NCBI RefSeq assembly: GCF_000743705.1
Contig: NZ_JQEZ01000008.1
Location: 1-64,000, forward strand
Origin: Ruegeria halocynthiae
Lineage (GTDB): Bacteria > Pseudomonadota > Alphaproteobacteria > Rhodobacterales > Rhodobacteraceae
Length of the DNA stretch: 64,000 nucleotides
Direction of reading: 5' to 3'
The notes under the pieces were generated by a model. That model was not told the DNA's origin and did not search any database. It worked only from the letters and a program-made list of their open reading frames with translations. Below are positions 34,482-45,147 of the stretch, in pieces; position 1 is the first letter of the stretch; every line of letters begins with the position of its first letter. Made by a program: the position numbers and the translations under genes.

Positions 34482-37400
34482 TTGAACAAGTCCTCGGCGG
34501 CATCGTCGGTGAAATAATCAGTATAGCTGCTCCACTCCCGCGCTTGACAGGCGGTGCGAGTATCAATGCGCGGCACAGTGTCGTCGAGCTGCTCCAGCCC
34601 TTCCGCGCTCAGTCCAAGGTCAGCAAAGCGAATGCCGCTCCGTCCGAACGGCATGTCGCGAAGGCTGGCTTGCTGTTGACCGCCAAAGCCCTTCCCTTCC
34701 TTCTTGAACATCACGACCGAGTACTCGAAATCCGCGAGCCCCATCGAGAACGAGAACGAGAAAATGGCCTCGCCGCTCATATCGCCGTTGACCATTCCAA
34801 GTCGGACCGAGAGTGACGCCGCAAAGGAGAACACCCAGATCTGGGCCGTTCCCCCTACAAAGAACGTGGCACTGAGTTCCGTGAGCTTCTGACCGTTGTC
34901 CGCAATCGACTGGCGAATATAGAACCCCGCCATCAACCGTCCCTGCCCCGTCAGCGGCCCAAAAGCGAAGACCGCGGAGCCACCAAACTCAAAGCTCGCC
35001 TCAAAGCCCAGAATACCGTTGGCGTTTGCCTCGATTCCGAAAAATCCGCTCCCACCGTAAGGCGTGTACGTGATCGTGAACGGGCTCAACCGCGTTGAGA
35101 GCGACGCTTTGAACCGCGCATCCTTGTCCTCGAACGGCAGAATCGCTGATGTCGCAAGGCCGACATTCGAAATCGCCATTGCGCCAACAGAGAAGTCTCC
35201 GAGATTGAGAATGTAGCCCGCCTCGACGCCAAGCGGCGAGAACTGCGGCTCAAGATAGAAACCCGAGTTGCCTTTCGGGGTGAGGAAGCTCTGGAACTGC
35301 TGGACAAACTCCAGCATCGGCCCGATCTCATAATCGGAATACGAGATCTCGAACTGCATTTTCTTGCCGGTTTCGGCCGTAAAGGTCGCGCCGTTGAACT
35401 TCAGCGTCAGCGCGTCAAAAGCATCGCCGACGAGCTTAACGTCAAAAGCATCCAGCCGCCCAACCGTCTTAGCATGAACCGCCGCTTTGTCGAACCCGAG
35501 ATCAATCTTGATTCCAGCTTCGATGGTCAGCTTTGACCCGGACCCTGGCGCAAAAATGCCCCCGGTCGCCTGCCGCACCTTGTCGCCCAGTTCGACGCCA
35601 TAGCCATAACTCATGTCGATCTGCGTCGGTACGAGACTCAGAATGTAATCCTCGACCTGATCCCGCAGATCGGTGAAATCAATTGCCGCAAACAAATCCC
35701 CCTTGAGGAACTCAGCGACGATATCCTCGATATTGCTGCCGATCTCGACCGGTGTTGGACGTAGAACCCGCCACTCGTTAAGGAACGCCTGAAGGAAGGT
35801 ATAGACGTCGTCGGATTTGTTTGTGGTAAGTTTGAGCCCATCTTCAGAGGCCAGTTCTTCCAGCCAAGCAACATCGCCCGCAAGGCGGTCATTGGTGCCG
35901 CTCAGATTATCGCCGCCAGCGGGCACGTATGTGTCAGGCACTGAAGGACGTCCATCAGGCTCGACAAAGAGCACGTCGCTCACGCCAAAAGCCTGAACCG
36001 CTTCGAGACCGGCAATCCCGTTTCTGAAGTCGCAGAACTGTTGGTAGACCTCCAACAGGCTTTCGGGGCCATTTTTCCCCGAGAATTTGCGTTTTACGTC
36101 TTCGCCGTTGGACGGGGGCGGGAAATCGAAATCAAGAGACGGGAACTGGATCCCAAGTTTCGCATTCAAAACACGGGCAATCGCATTGTTGGCAAAGTCG
36201 ACGACCTGACTGCTGACCTCCGTGAACAGAACCGCGCCCTGATCGGCAAGTCCCTCAAGCGTCTCAAGCAGACGTCTTTCGATCTCGTTGACCAGATCAA
36301 GCTTGGCGATACCTGGTGTCGGCGGACTCTTCAGAAACTCCAGCAGGTTGATTTCGGGTCTTTCGGGTGGCGCAATTTTCGCATCGGCAAGGGCCTTCGC
36401 CCGAGCGTTGGGCGCCGCTGACTGAACCTTCTCAAGTTCGAAACGTACCTTGGCAAGCCAATTGGTGTATTCGTCGAGTGAGACGAGGATCTCAGACGTG
36501 AACTGCTCAAGACTTGTGCCAAGGAGCGTTTCCAGCTGGGTCACAAGGGCGGGCTTTGCCTCCCCCGCACCGCGGCGCAGCATAATCTTGGCGCTTTCGA
36601 GAAGCTTTCGAAGCTCCTCAGTGTAGGTCAGGAGTAGCGTAACGGCCTGATCAACATAGGCATTGGCACGTTCCTGCAATGCCACCTGACGGTTCTCCAG
36701 GTCGGCCACCAAATTTTGTGCTGACGTTTCGAGCTCCTCAGTGAAGTCGCCGCGTCCCATAATCGCTTCGAGTTCGCTCGCGGCCGCTCCCGCAACGCCT
36801 CTTGACGCAACGCCTCCTGCCACCCCCACCTGAACGGCCTCATTATTCACCAGCTTCTCAACAGACGTGGCAATCACAGCCGTTCGCTCAACAACCCGCT
36901 GCATCAAAGCGCGCCGCTCGACAATCATCTCGCGGAAATCACGGTGAATACCGTCGAGTTCGCCAAGATTGCCAAAACTGTCCAAAGTGCACTCGAAGTT
37001 TGCAAGAAGCTCAAACTTCCCGGCAAACCGCACCATCCGTGCCCTATCAGCGTTAACATCCGCAACAGTGGCTTCTAGCGCGCCGGAGACTGCGTCGAGT
37101 TCTCCTTTTGCGGCTCCGACATGCCCCAACTGTGCAACGATAACACGTCTCGCCTGTTGCAGTGCTTGCTGTGCATCCGCACCCAGCTTATCGACTTCAG
37201 GCGCTACCGCATCAAGCTGCTTTAGGGCCCCATCGATCTCATTGCTAGCGTCGTCCACCTGCGCTTTGAGCTCGTTGACTGCGCTGTTATGCCCGCCAAG
37301 CTTCTCGGCGATCTGCGCGTGGATACCGTTCCTCCCCGGATAGATCGCATTCGCGACCTCCTGGAACGGCTCGAGCGTCTGCTTGCAGAGCGTTTCGAAC

Positions 37401-40400
37401 CCGGTCATCGGGCCGAAGTGCAACTCCGCCAACCGAACAATTGCGTTGAACGCCTGTTCGAAATCTCCGACCTGAATCCCTGCGACCGCCTCGCGCACAT
37501 AGCGCTCTGTGTCCCGGAAGAGGTTCCATTCGTCGCTGAAGCCGGTCTTGATCCACCTCTTGAGCGCCGCCTCTGCATCCGCTTGGGATACGTTTTCGAA
37601 GCTTTCCAGCAGCGCCCGATACTCTGCCAAAGCGGCTTGCGCGAACTTCTTGGCGTCCGAGTCAGCAAGCGCGTCAACTTCGTCCTCAACCTTAGCAAGA
37701 CGCTCAAGTGCGATAGTCTTGATCTGCTCGGCGAGCGTAATACTGCCCGTCCACAAGTTGGAAACCCGGTCAATTAAGCGTTGCCCGAAACCTTCTAGTC
37801 GCCTTGTGAAATCCGAACGGGTTTGCTCCAGTAGCTCTTCAAGCGGCAGACGACCGCGCGTTGTGATCTGCAGAATGATCATCAAGCGCAGAAGGTCGCG
37901 CGCCTCGGCGGCTGTCGGTTGAAGCTTACTCCATGTGTCGCCAAAACTCGGATCCGGCACCGGTGGAACCGAGAATACCGGCAGAAACGCTGGCCCCCCG
38001 TCCTCGGGGATGAGCGCTGTTACGATCTTGTCGGCGAACGCATCGACTTCGAACGGGAGCGTTTCGGACTGACCAGAGACATAGAGCGCGATGTCGGCAA
38101 AGGTCTTTATTAGTTTCGCGTCTTCTTCGAGGTACCGGCTCGCAAGCTCCAGAACCAATTCCGCGCGCCGCTCCTCCAGCACATGGATCAGTTCCAGGAT
38201 TCCCTCGATCCCGCCACGCAAGCCCGCCTCAATCCTGCGTCCCGGATCAGAAGCTGCGCGGAACAGAGCGTCGAGGAATCGGCGGCCCGCTGCAAAAACC
38301 TCACTGACCACAAGCGTGAACGCAATGGCGTCTGCCGCGCCGATTGAGCGGGCCAGCGCCGCGTCAAAGGCCACCAGTGTGCAGTGCAGGTCCGGGAAAA
38401 TTTTGGCAAACGATATATTGCCAAGCAGGTTTGCCGGGACTTTGTCCGCATAGCGCTCGATGTCGCGGTCCAGTTCGTCCCAGCTCTCGCGGATATCGTG
38501 AACAGCCTCCGCAAGTGGCACGATGACCGTCGTGCGCACGAGATCGACGGTCTCATCGAGCGCCGACAACGCGTCACCGACCGCGTCGTCTACCTGACCA
38601 ATGGCCGACTGAACTTCTTTCGCACCATACTTCGCCTGTTCCGCCAACTCGGGCATCCCGGTCGACGGCGGGTCAAGCTTCTGAATGAACTCGAACAATT
38701 GCTTGATGCTGACAAGGCCAAGGATCTTGGCGTCGCCATCCACAATATCGCTATAGAGTTTCTGCGCTTCTTTTATTGTTTGCTGAATGTTCGGGTCGAT
38801 GACGACTGGTGGCGCTTCCGAACAGAGCGACGGCAGGTTTTCCACCTCGGCGCCCGCGCCGCTGCTGGCCTGCGTTTCTGGAGCCCTGCCAATCTCGAAC
38901 TTTCCGGCCACCGACAACAGAAGGTCACAAGCCAATGGTTTTTGGACGTCCAATTCGGTGTTCCACGTCAGAACACCACGACTGCGCGACAATCCGACAA
39001 CGCGACCCGAAGGCCGATAAACACCACCGGCGTTGTCGCCTTTGTCACCCATCGTCAATTGAAGCTGATCGACCATTGCAAGGTACGTCTCGGCTACGTT
39101 TCCTTCGATGGCGTAGTCCACAGGACCATCTCCACCCGACGTCGCCGGAAGGCCATACTCGACGTAATGCGCATCCGGCATCGCACGCAGGAAACGCGCG
39201 TCTTTCACCTGTTTCTCCGCCGCGCCAGACAGCGGCCTACCGATCAGTCGCTCCGCTTGCCGTACTCGGATGCGACAACACTCGACGGCCGGATAGAACG
39301 GCGGCTGATCCGCCCCCTGCAAAACCGGGTCACTTCGGAAGACGGTCTCCTGGCGCTTCCAGGTGAGCTTTTCCGTGTTATCCTCGGGTCGCGATCTGGT
39401 GCTCGACAGACCGGTCGCACAAAGCGTCCAAAGCTGGGTTTCCGCACTCGCGCTCCCGGCTTCCTTCTCGGCTGCATACCGCCGCTTGCCGCCGCCCATG
39501 TCGAGGGTTCGCAAATGTGAAACCGGATCAAAATCTTCTTGCCCTTCCTGGGAGGTCAAAGGGTCCGGCGTAGGCAAATCGTTGTAGTACGCAGCAAGGT
39601 CTCGCAGCGTCCCCGGATCATTCGCTGCAACATTGTCGACAAACAGCAGCGGCATGTCCGAAACCGTTCCATCAAGGTCCAACTCGAAGCGCACGTTGGC
39701 GTCGGGCAACTTCGCCGTTCGAGGCCAGAAAACTAAGCCTTTGGCGGCCTGTCCCAATTGAATGCGTCCGCCAGGAAGAGCCAGGGCCTCCTGCGTCTGC
39801 CGGAGTTCGTCATCAGACGGATCGACAATGTCAGGTGTCTGTGTTGTGAGATTTCTCAGCCGCTCAACCGGGAACCGCCGCCCTTGTGCGGGCTGTTTCA
39901 GCGCCGGAAACAGCTTCTCCGCTTTGCCGACACGAATGAATAACCGCTGTCGCAGCGCAGCGTGGATAGCACCCGTCGACGGATCAACGAAAAATTCGCG
40001 CTCTGTGACCTGAACCAGCGACGCCCGCTGCCCAATCGGCCAGAGGAATCCCTTATAAACAATTTCGCAATGCACATCCCGCCCGAGGTTCGTCCATTGC
40101 TGCCAACTCTCCACCGACACGGCATCAAAGAGCGCATCACCATGGCTGTCAAAGGCAGCCGCAAAGGGTTCGAAACTACTGGCGTGTCGAAGCGTGCCGC
40201 CGATCGGAGTCAGCGACAACTCGATGGTCTGAAGCGTGCGTGGCTCGTAAAGTGCACTGCCGTCCTCAACGTCGGCCAGGCGATAACGCTGCTCCGGCTC
40301 GGACTGACCGGAATCGGCGACAAGCTGACCGTTAGGCTTGCGTCGCCCCAAAACAGGCAGCCCCCAACCCGAGCTCAACAGAACCAGTTCGTGCCGCGCA

Positions 40401-43400
40401 TAAGCATCGATCGCGGCCCGAAACTTCATATCGCGTGCATCAATTCCGGCGCGGCGCTCTTTTTCTCCCGCAAGATAGGCAAAGAGCCGCGACAGGGCGG
40501 GTTGCGTGGGAGCCGTGTCCTTGACGTCCTGGACGCCCATTGCGCGGGTTTGGGTTTCGTGTTCGCCAATGTGCCAGGGCGCCATCGGCCCGCGCGGCGG
40601 CGCGCTTGCGCCGGGGAACCGTTTCCGAGCGGCCTCTGCCGGATACGGCGGGTTATCCACCGATGCATCGAATGCCGGAAAGAGCTTCCTTTGGGTGCGC
40701 GCCGTGAATACGTCGGGGCGCAGATCAGGCGAGTGAATGGCCCTCAGATTGGGATCAACGTCACCTGCCAGAAACTCAACTGACCAAAGCGGCACATAGG
40801 GCTTCTTCTCAAGAAACGGTACGCCGCGACACCCATTGTTCTTGTCGTTTCCACCGGTCTCCCCCGGTGCGCAAAAGATGCCGTCCGGAATCGCACGGGA
40901 GTTGACCACAACAACAGCATTCTGATCCGGCGACAGGGTGAGGCGCGCCGGTATCTCGATGGCCGTCTCCTGTAAATGCGGGGGATCGGTCAGTGATCTG
41001 GCGATCTCGCCAAGACGCGTGCCTGACGTCACGAACGGACCGGAGGTAAAGTTAAGCAGATCGAGCCGAGCGCCCTGCGAAAGATCAAGGCGGCGGCGCG
41101 ATGAGACATCGATCCGCCCCGTCTCACTGGGGCGGTAGATGGCCTGGGCCCGGCGGACAACCGAAAGGTCGAAGTCGGAGAACCGGGTCAGGCTCGACAG
41201 CGAAAAAGGCAGCCGATCCCGCACTTCCTCGGCACGCGCATCCGACGGAGTGTCGAGTGTCGCGACCCTGTTCCGGGCCACCGAGATGCCGTCCCGGCAC
41301 CGGACGCGAAACGCCAACCGCGACGGATTTGCGATCCGCCCACGCGCAGGCATGTCAAGAGGCTCTTTGCCCTTCAGTGCTTCGACGAAGTCTGCCTTAG
41401 CGCGTTCGCGAACGGCCTGAATCATCGCGTCAGTGAGGCCAATCTGCGCCATCCACGCAGGTGTCCTCTCAAACGCATCGGCGTGGGTGGCTTCAATGAA
41501 CTCCGGCGCGACGTCAGCAATCCCGGCGAATTTGCCAAAGGGTGTAGTGTTCCCTTCAGCTGCTGCCTGCGGATCTTTGCCCATCCTCTCCAACGCAATG
41601 TCCAAAGCCAGGTCGCGATAGACAGACCGGAAGAGTTGGTAGGACGGGAACTGCGTTTCCAGCCGTTGTTCAAGCGCAAGCGCACCTTCGAAGGATGCAT
41701 CCGCCTGTGCAATACGCCGCATTTCCTCGGTCAGTGACGCTGGGCCGAGCTTTCCGGCATCGTCATGCAAGGCTCTTGCGGCCTGCGCGACTTTGGCGAG
41801 AAGGCGATTGGCCGACTGAGTGAGCTTTGCCTCGAAGGTCTGCCGCCAAATTTTCATCGCGACGCGCATCACGTCGGGATCAAGTGCGTAGGGTCCGATG
41901 TAAACCTTTTGATCCTTTGGCACGCCGTTTGAATTGGTGAAGCCTTTTTCAAAGCGCTCGGCGAGCTCCGCAAAGGGGCGAGGGACAGGCTCCGGGTCGG
42001 GCGCACCCGCCGCCTTTGCCGCTTTGGCCTTGTCGTCAATTGCCGTTGCTTCCGCGTCTTCGAACATCTCCTTCGCGTCCTTCAAGGCGGTGCGGAATGC
42101 CGCCTTCGCATTTTCGCTGCGTAACAGTCCGATAAGATCGACAACCTGTTGTCGATCGTTCGGATCCAGCCGCCACCCCTTACCCTCTTCCTCCGGAAGC
42201 CGCGTGAGGAACACTCGATCAGGGACAAAGGTCACGCCCTCCGAGGCCCCACTTGTCGTCACGATCATTTCGGGATTCTTCGCTTCGACCGTCGGTCCTT
42301 CAAAGATCACATCGGGCAGTTCCTGAAGACCCGGCCGGAAGAAAGCCTCCTCGAACAGGTGCTGTCCCGGAAATTCGACCACAAGCACCGGGCGACTATC
42401 GCGCACGTCGTGGCTTCCATCCAGCTCCCGGTCCGTTGTGATCCGGCAAGACGCGTTCCGCCGCACAAGCTCTGCCCGGTCCCGCTGGATCGACAAGGCC
42501 ATATCGGCAAACCGGAACGTCAGCCCAAGCAGGTTGTCCGATCGCGAAGCCACAAGGGCTGCGTCGGACAGATCCAACTGTCCAATCTCTTCAGAACCCT
42601 TCGGAGCGGCAAGCCGGATGTAGCTCTTCTGCGGCGGTGGCAGGTCGTTTGGCGTATAGAGCAACGTCAACGACGTTGGCGCAAATGTCAGACGATTAAA
42701 GTCCGCCTCCTCCAGCTCAACGGCAGCCTCGCGCAGCACGCCGTTCACCTCAATCCAGTCCGTCCTCGGACGATTTCGCGGGACATACGCGCCTTTCTCC
42801 TGTCGCCCCCAGAAGAAAACCGCCTGAATCTGATCGCCATGGCGCTGCCGAAACGGATCTTCCACCGTCCGGTCTTCGGTCTTATCTTCCGGTGCGGGTC
42901 CTCGAAAACCCATCGGACCGATCGGGCTGTCAATGCGCCAGTGACGGCTGGCCGCCGCCTTGAAGTTACCACCGAAACTGATACTGCCCGCGAATTGCGC
43001 ATAGTCGAAGTCGTTCATCTGCGCCGGTGCATCGACACGTTCCAACAGCCGCCCGCGCAAGATCTCAAACGGTCCGGCGGCCGCCTTCGAATTGCCGGTC
43101 ACTTCCATTCGGATCCAATCGGTAAGAAGCGACGCCTCTGAGCGCAATTGTCCCGGCGCCACCTTGCCCGGACTGATCTCTGTCGGCTCCAGAATGCGAA
43201 AGAGCACCCGGCTGCTCTCTCTCGCATCCGGGTCCATATACAGGGTCAAACCCGGTGCCAGCCCTCTGGCTTTGAAAACCAATGGCGCATCGCCTGGCGC
43301 TACACGCGATTGGGCCACCAACTCAAAGGCCCCGGTGGCCGCCGACGGGCCAGAGCGCTCTTTGACATCCGGAACAGCCTTCAGTGCGTCGTCATCTTCT

Positions 43401-44467
43401 TCTGGAGGAGCGGCATTCGCGGGTTCCGGCGCCTCTTCCAAAGGCTCTCCGCCAACCGGTTGCCACCGCATCATAAGGTCCGCAAGCTCAAGCTCGGGTG
43501 CCAATGCATTCAGGAAAACACCGCTCTGAGCAACCCGCCACGTCCCGGACTGATCGAATGACAGCAGAACATTGCGCCCTGCATCCCTGTCGGCATAGCC
43601 AACCTGGCCGTTGAAGACGAGTTGCAACGTCGACGTGATCCGGCCAGCATCGACCAGGAGCGAAAACCGGAAGGGTGTCTCTTTGTCGGTTCCACGCTTC
43701 GGTGCCTGCGCAATCCAAGCGTCAAGCCGCAATGCGCCATCAATCTGCGCCTCTGCATCAAACGCCGCGGCGGGCTCCATTTCGAACCAACGCTTCGATG
43801 TCGGCGCAGACCTGAGAGACCAGACATCGGTCGACGCGCGGATTGTGTAGACCCGCCGCATTGGCACGTCATCAACTGTCAGCTTCTCCAGCCTTGCCTT
43901 GATCACCCGGCCCACGGCATCCGGGTTCCGCTTCATGTCTTCGAAGAGTTGTCGACCTTCGGTATCGACTTCAAGGCGCTCGTCGAAGAAGAACCGCACT
44001 GTCCGCCCGGAGACGCGTCCGTAAGACACGTCGTGCAGCGTTACCGTGTAGCGCCGCCGCCCTTTTGGCGTCCGTTGGTTGCGAAATCGAACTTTTGTTT
44101 CTGGCCCGAACCGAGCCGTCTCAATGCTCCACACAGGGCCGGTCAGCTGCTCAACCTCGGCACCCTCGTTCTCAACGACATCGTCTTCCTGAATGGTACG
44201 TCGCAGATTATTGACACCAAGTCGCGACCAGAAGGCCCGCCGCTCGCGCGATTGTCCTTTCTCGATCGCGACCTTCAGCAGCCCGTCCGTGATGGAAAAA
44301 TTCAGATCGACGTGCTCGGGTTCCAGCAAGCTATCTTCGAGAATAAACTCAGCATGCGCCGCAAAAGGAACCGCGGCGGTGGCGCCAATAAATCCACGCC
44401 GAGTAAAATTAATTGATGCTACTCGGGAGATAACAGAACCCGAGTCACCTTCCTCGTCCGAAGACAA
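34478..44467 (-). CDS. Giant Tat-signal protein of unknown function (3329 aa)
   Basis: TTG 44467 is preceded by GGGGGA five bases upstream; no better start exists. Residues 20-39 (NFTRRGFIGATAAVPFAAHA) are a twin-arginine signal with a likely cut after AHA, so the protein should be exported folded. Residues ~40-1900 are beta-rich with many short domains and no known motif. Residues ~1930-2760 are strongly helical with heptad-like patterns (VDDAVGDALSALDETVDLVRTT; ERLAKVEDEVDALADSDAKKF), a probable coiled-coil stalk. Residues ~2950-3250 are glycine/aromatic-rich strands (GGSGFFGIEANANGILGFEA; SFEFGGSAVFAFGPL), resembling the C-terminal region of other very large uncharacterised bacterial proteins as I recall them. 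First gene of the operon. Confidence 0.9.
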   Translation of the reverse strand: MSSDEEGDSGSVISRVASINFTRRGFIGATAAVPFAAHAEFILEDSLLEPEHVDLNFSITDGLLKVAIEKGQSRERRAFWSRLGVNNLRRTIQEDDVVENEGAEVEQLTGPVWSIETARFGPETKVRFRNQRTPKGRRRYTVTLHDVSYGRVSGRTVRFFFDERLEVDTEGRQLFEDMKRNPDAVGRVIKARLEKLTVDDVPMRRVYTIRASTDVWSLRSAPTSKRWFEMEPAAAFDAEAQIDGALRLDAWIAQAPKRGTDKETPFRFSLLVDAGRITSTLQLVFNGQVGYADRDAGRNVLLSFDQSGTWRVAQSGVFLNALAPELELADLMMRWQPVGGEPLEEAPEPANAAPPEEDDDALKAVPDVKERSGPSAATGAFELVAQSRVAPGDAPLVFKARGLAPGLTLYMDPDARESSRVLFRILEPTEISPGKVAPGQLRSEASLLTDWIRMEVTGNSKAAAGPFEILRGRLLERVDAPAQMNDFDYAQFAGSISFGGNFKAAASRHWRIDSPIGPMGFRGPAPEDKTEDRTVEDPFRQRHGDQIQAVFFWGRQEKGAYVPRNRPRTDWIEVNGVLREAAVELEEADFNRLTFAPTSLTLLYTPNDLPPPQKSYIRLAAPKGSEEIGQLDLSDAALVASRSDNLLGLTFRFADMALSIQRDRAELVRRNASCRITTDRELDGSHDVRDSRPVLVVEFPGQHLFEEAFFRPGLQELPDVIFEGPTVEAKNPEMIVTTSGASEGVTFVPDRVFLTRLPEEEGKGWRLDPNDRQQVVDLIGLLRSENAKAAFRTALKDAKEMFEDAEATAIDDKAKAAKAAGAPDPEPVPRPFAELAERFEKGFTNSNGVPKDQKVYIGPYALDPDVMRVAMKIWRQTFEAKLTQSANRLLAKVAQAARALHDDAGKLGPASLTEEMRRIAQADASFEGALALEQRLETQFPSYQLFRSVYRDLALDIALERMGKDPQAAAEGNTTPFGKFAGIADVAPEFIEATHADAFERTPAWMAQIGLTDAMIQAVRERAKADFVEALKGKEPLDMPARGRIANPSRLAFRVRCRDGISVARNRVATLDTPSDARAEEVRDRLPFSLSSLTRFSDFDLSVVRRAQAIYRPSETGRIDVSSRRRLDLSQGARLDLLNFTSGPFVTSGTRLGEIARSLTDPPHLQETAIEIPARLTLSPDQNAVVVVNSRAIPDGIFCAPGETGGNDKNNGCRGVPFLEKKPYVPLWSVEFLAGDVDPNLRAIHSPDLRPDVFTARTQRKLFPAFDASVDNPPYPAEAARKRFPGASAPPRGPMAPWHIGEHETQTRAMGVQDVKDTAPTQPALSRLFAYLAGEKERRAGIDARDMKFRAAIDAYARHELVLLSSGWGLPVLGRRKPNGQLVADSGQSEPEQRYRLADVEDGSALYEPRTLQTIELSLTPIGGTLRHASSFEPFAAAFDSHGDALFDAVSVESWQQWTNLGRDVHCEIVYKGFLWPIGQRASLVQVTEREFFVDPSTGAIHAALRQRLFIRVGKAEKLFPALKQPAQGRRFPVERLRNLTTQTPDIVDPSDDELRQTQEALALPGGRIQLGQAAKGLVFWPRTAKLPDANVRFELDLDGTVSDMPLLFVDNVAANDPGTLRDLAAYYNDLPTPDPLTSQEGQEDFDPVSHLRTLDMGGGKRRYAAEKEAGSASAETQLWTLCATGLSSTRSRPEDNTEKLTWKRQETVFRSDPVLQGADQPPFYPAVECCRIRVRQAERLIGRPLSGAAEKQVKDARFLRAMPDAHYVEYGLPATSGGDGPVDYAIEGNVAETYLAMVDQLQLTMGDKGDNAGGVYRPSGRVVGLSRSRGVLTWNTELDVQKPLACDLLLSVAGKFEIGRAPETQASSGAGAEVENLPSLCSEAPPVVIDPNIQQTIKEAQKLYSDIVDGDAKILGLVSIKQLFEFIQKLDPPSTGMPELAEQAKYGAKEVQSAIGQVDDAVGDALSALDETVDLVRTTVIVPLAEAVHDIRESWDELDRDIERYADKVPANLLGNISFAKIFPDLHCTLVAFDAALARSIGAADAIAFTLVVSEVFAAGRRFLDALFRAASDPGRRIEAGLRGGIEGILELIHVLEERRAELVLELASRYLEEDAKLIKTFADIALYVSGQSETLPFEVDAFADKIVTALIPEDGGPAFLPVFSVPPVPDPSFGDTWSKLQPTAAEARDLLRLMIILQITTRGRLPLEELLEQTRSDFTRRLEGFGQRLIDRVSNLWTGSITLAEQIKTIALERLAKVEDEVDALADSDAKKFAQAALAEYRALLESFENVSQADAEAALKRWIKTGFSDEWNLFRDTERYVREAVAGIQVGDFEQAFNAIVRLAELHFGPMTGFETLCKQTLEPFQEVANAIYPGRNGIHAQIAEKLGGHNSAVNELKAQVDDASNEIDGALKQLDAVAPEVDKLGADAQQALQQARRVIVAQLGHVGAAKGELDAVSGALEATVADVNADRARMVRFAGKFELLANFECTLDSFGNLGELDGIHRDFREMIVERRALMQRVVERTAVIATSVEKLVNNEAVQVGVAGGVASRGVAGAAASELEAIMGRGDFTEELETSAQNLVADLENRQVALQERANAYVDQAVTLLLTYTEELRKLLESAKIMLRRGAGEAKPALVTQLETLLGTSLEQFTSEILVSLDEYTNWLAKVRFELEKVQSAAPNARAKALADAKIAPPERPEINLLEFLKSPPTPGIAKLDLVNEIERRLLETLEGLADQGAVLFTEVSSQVVDFANNAIARVLNAKLGIQFPSLDFDFPPPSNGEDVKRKFSGKNGPESLLEVYQQFCDFRNGIAGLEAVQAFGVSDVLFVEPDGRPSVPDTYVPAGGDNLSGTNDRLAGDVAWLEELASEDGLKLTTNKSDDVYTFLQAFLNEWRVLRPTPVEIGSNIEDIVAEFLKGDLFAAIDFTDLRDQVEDYILSLVPTQIDMSYGYGVELGDKVRQATGGIFAPGSGSKLTIEAGIKIDLGFDKAAVHAKTVGRLDAFDVKLVGDAFDALTLKFNGATFTAETGKKMQFEISYSDYEIGPMLEFVQQFQSFLTPKGNSGFYLEPQFSPLGVEAGYILNLGDFSVGAMAISNVGLATSAILPFEDKDARFKASLSTRLSPFTITYTPYGGSGFFGIEANANGILGFEASFEFGGSAVFAFGPLTGQGRLMAGFYIRQSIADNGQKLTELSATFFVGGTAQIWVFSFAASLSVRLGMVNGDMSGEAIFSFSFSMGLADFEYSVVMFKKEGKGFGGQQQASLRDMPFGRSGIRFADLGLSAEGLEQLDDTVPRIDTRTACQAREWSSYTDYFTDDAAEDLFK

Positions 44468-44502
44468 TATTTCCCCCTGAAATTCTCTTATTCAATTTGG
44501 AA

Positions 44503-44532
44503 AGCGTACTTAGTCGAATCTCGATTTGTCAA
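44503..44532 (-). promoter_or_regulatory. Putative promoter of the giant-protein operon
   Basis: On the minus strand TTGACA (44532-44527), 18 bp, then TACGCT (44508-44503), which places the transcription start ~30 bases before the TTG start codon. The -35 is a consensus match, the -10 is weaker. Confidence 0.45.
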
Positions 44533-45147
44533 ATTGTGATATTGATTTCTTGAATCACTTCGCGAGATACATCCGCTGCGACCAGAAGCTCTAGGGCCGC
44601 ACACAAGCGGGCCGTCTCAAGCTAATACAGCGTCCATCCCATACCCGTATCCTCCAACTGCTCCCGGTCCGGCAAGCCGTACAACGTCTCCATATCGAAG
44701 GAGTGAGTAAGGCTTCAGTGTTCACATAAGCGTTGGGCGCCCCACCTCGCGGGGAGCGCGGTCCTGTGCCGAGCAGATCGCGACTGATCTCTACTCCCCA
44801 ACGTACGCCCGAAACGCGCGTTTCGTCTCCCTGGCAACTTCTCTGGCGACGATTTATCTGGATGGTCATTGACGTGCTGCGTATTAGGCAATGCCACCAC
44901 TCCTTGACTAAGCATCGGGCTTTTCTTGGCATTCGATCTAAGGCGAAGAGCTAGGCGCGGCCGCGTGTTTTACTTCCGTCGCAGTGGAACGCGAACAGCT
45001 TTCTGATCTAGGAAGAAATCCTCTAGGCAACTCGCCAAGAGACTGTTTCTACACTTGAAGCCGCTTCGCAGATGTCTGCTTTGCATCCTTCACAAGATGA
45101 GTTACTTGGTTGCAGCGAAAGCCAGCTTTCCGCCCAATCTGTCAGCG
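44533..45147. other. Intergenic with a possible gene remnant
   Basis: On the minus strand from 44693 a frame reads METLYGLPDREQLEDTGMGW, meets a TAG at 44622-44624 and then continues protein-like (LETARLCAALELLVAAD) to a TGA at 44529. It looks like the broken end of an unidentified gene, but the evidence is thin. The rest (44700-45147) shows no credible gene. Confidence 0.3.

Noticed and set aside
38384..39520. 378-codon and similar plus-strand frames within the giant genes
   Set aside because: Antisense shadows with no starts or motifs; the minus-strand frame is continuous over 10 kb.
44529..44693. Possible gene with in-frame TAG (METLYGLPDREQ...)
   Set aside because: Too short and unidentified; no ribosome-binding site. 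Kept only as a possible remnant in the intergenic entry.
44591..44932. 113-codon minus-strand frame upstream of the giant operon
   Set aside because: Arginine/tryptophan-rich composition typical of out-of-frame reading; another frame looks more protein-like but is broken.
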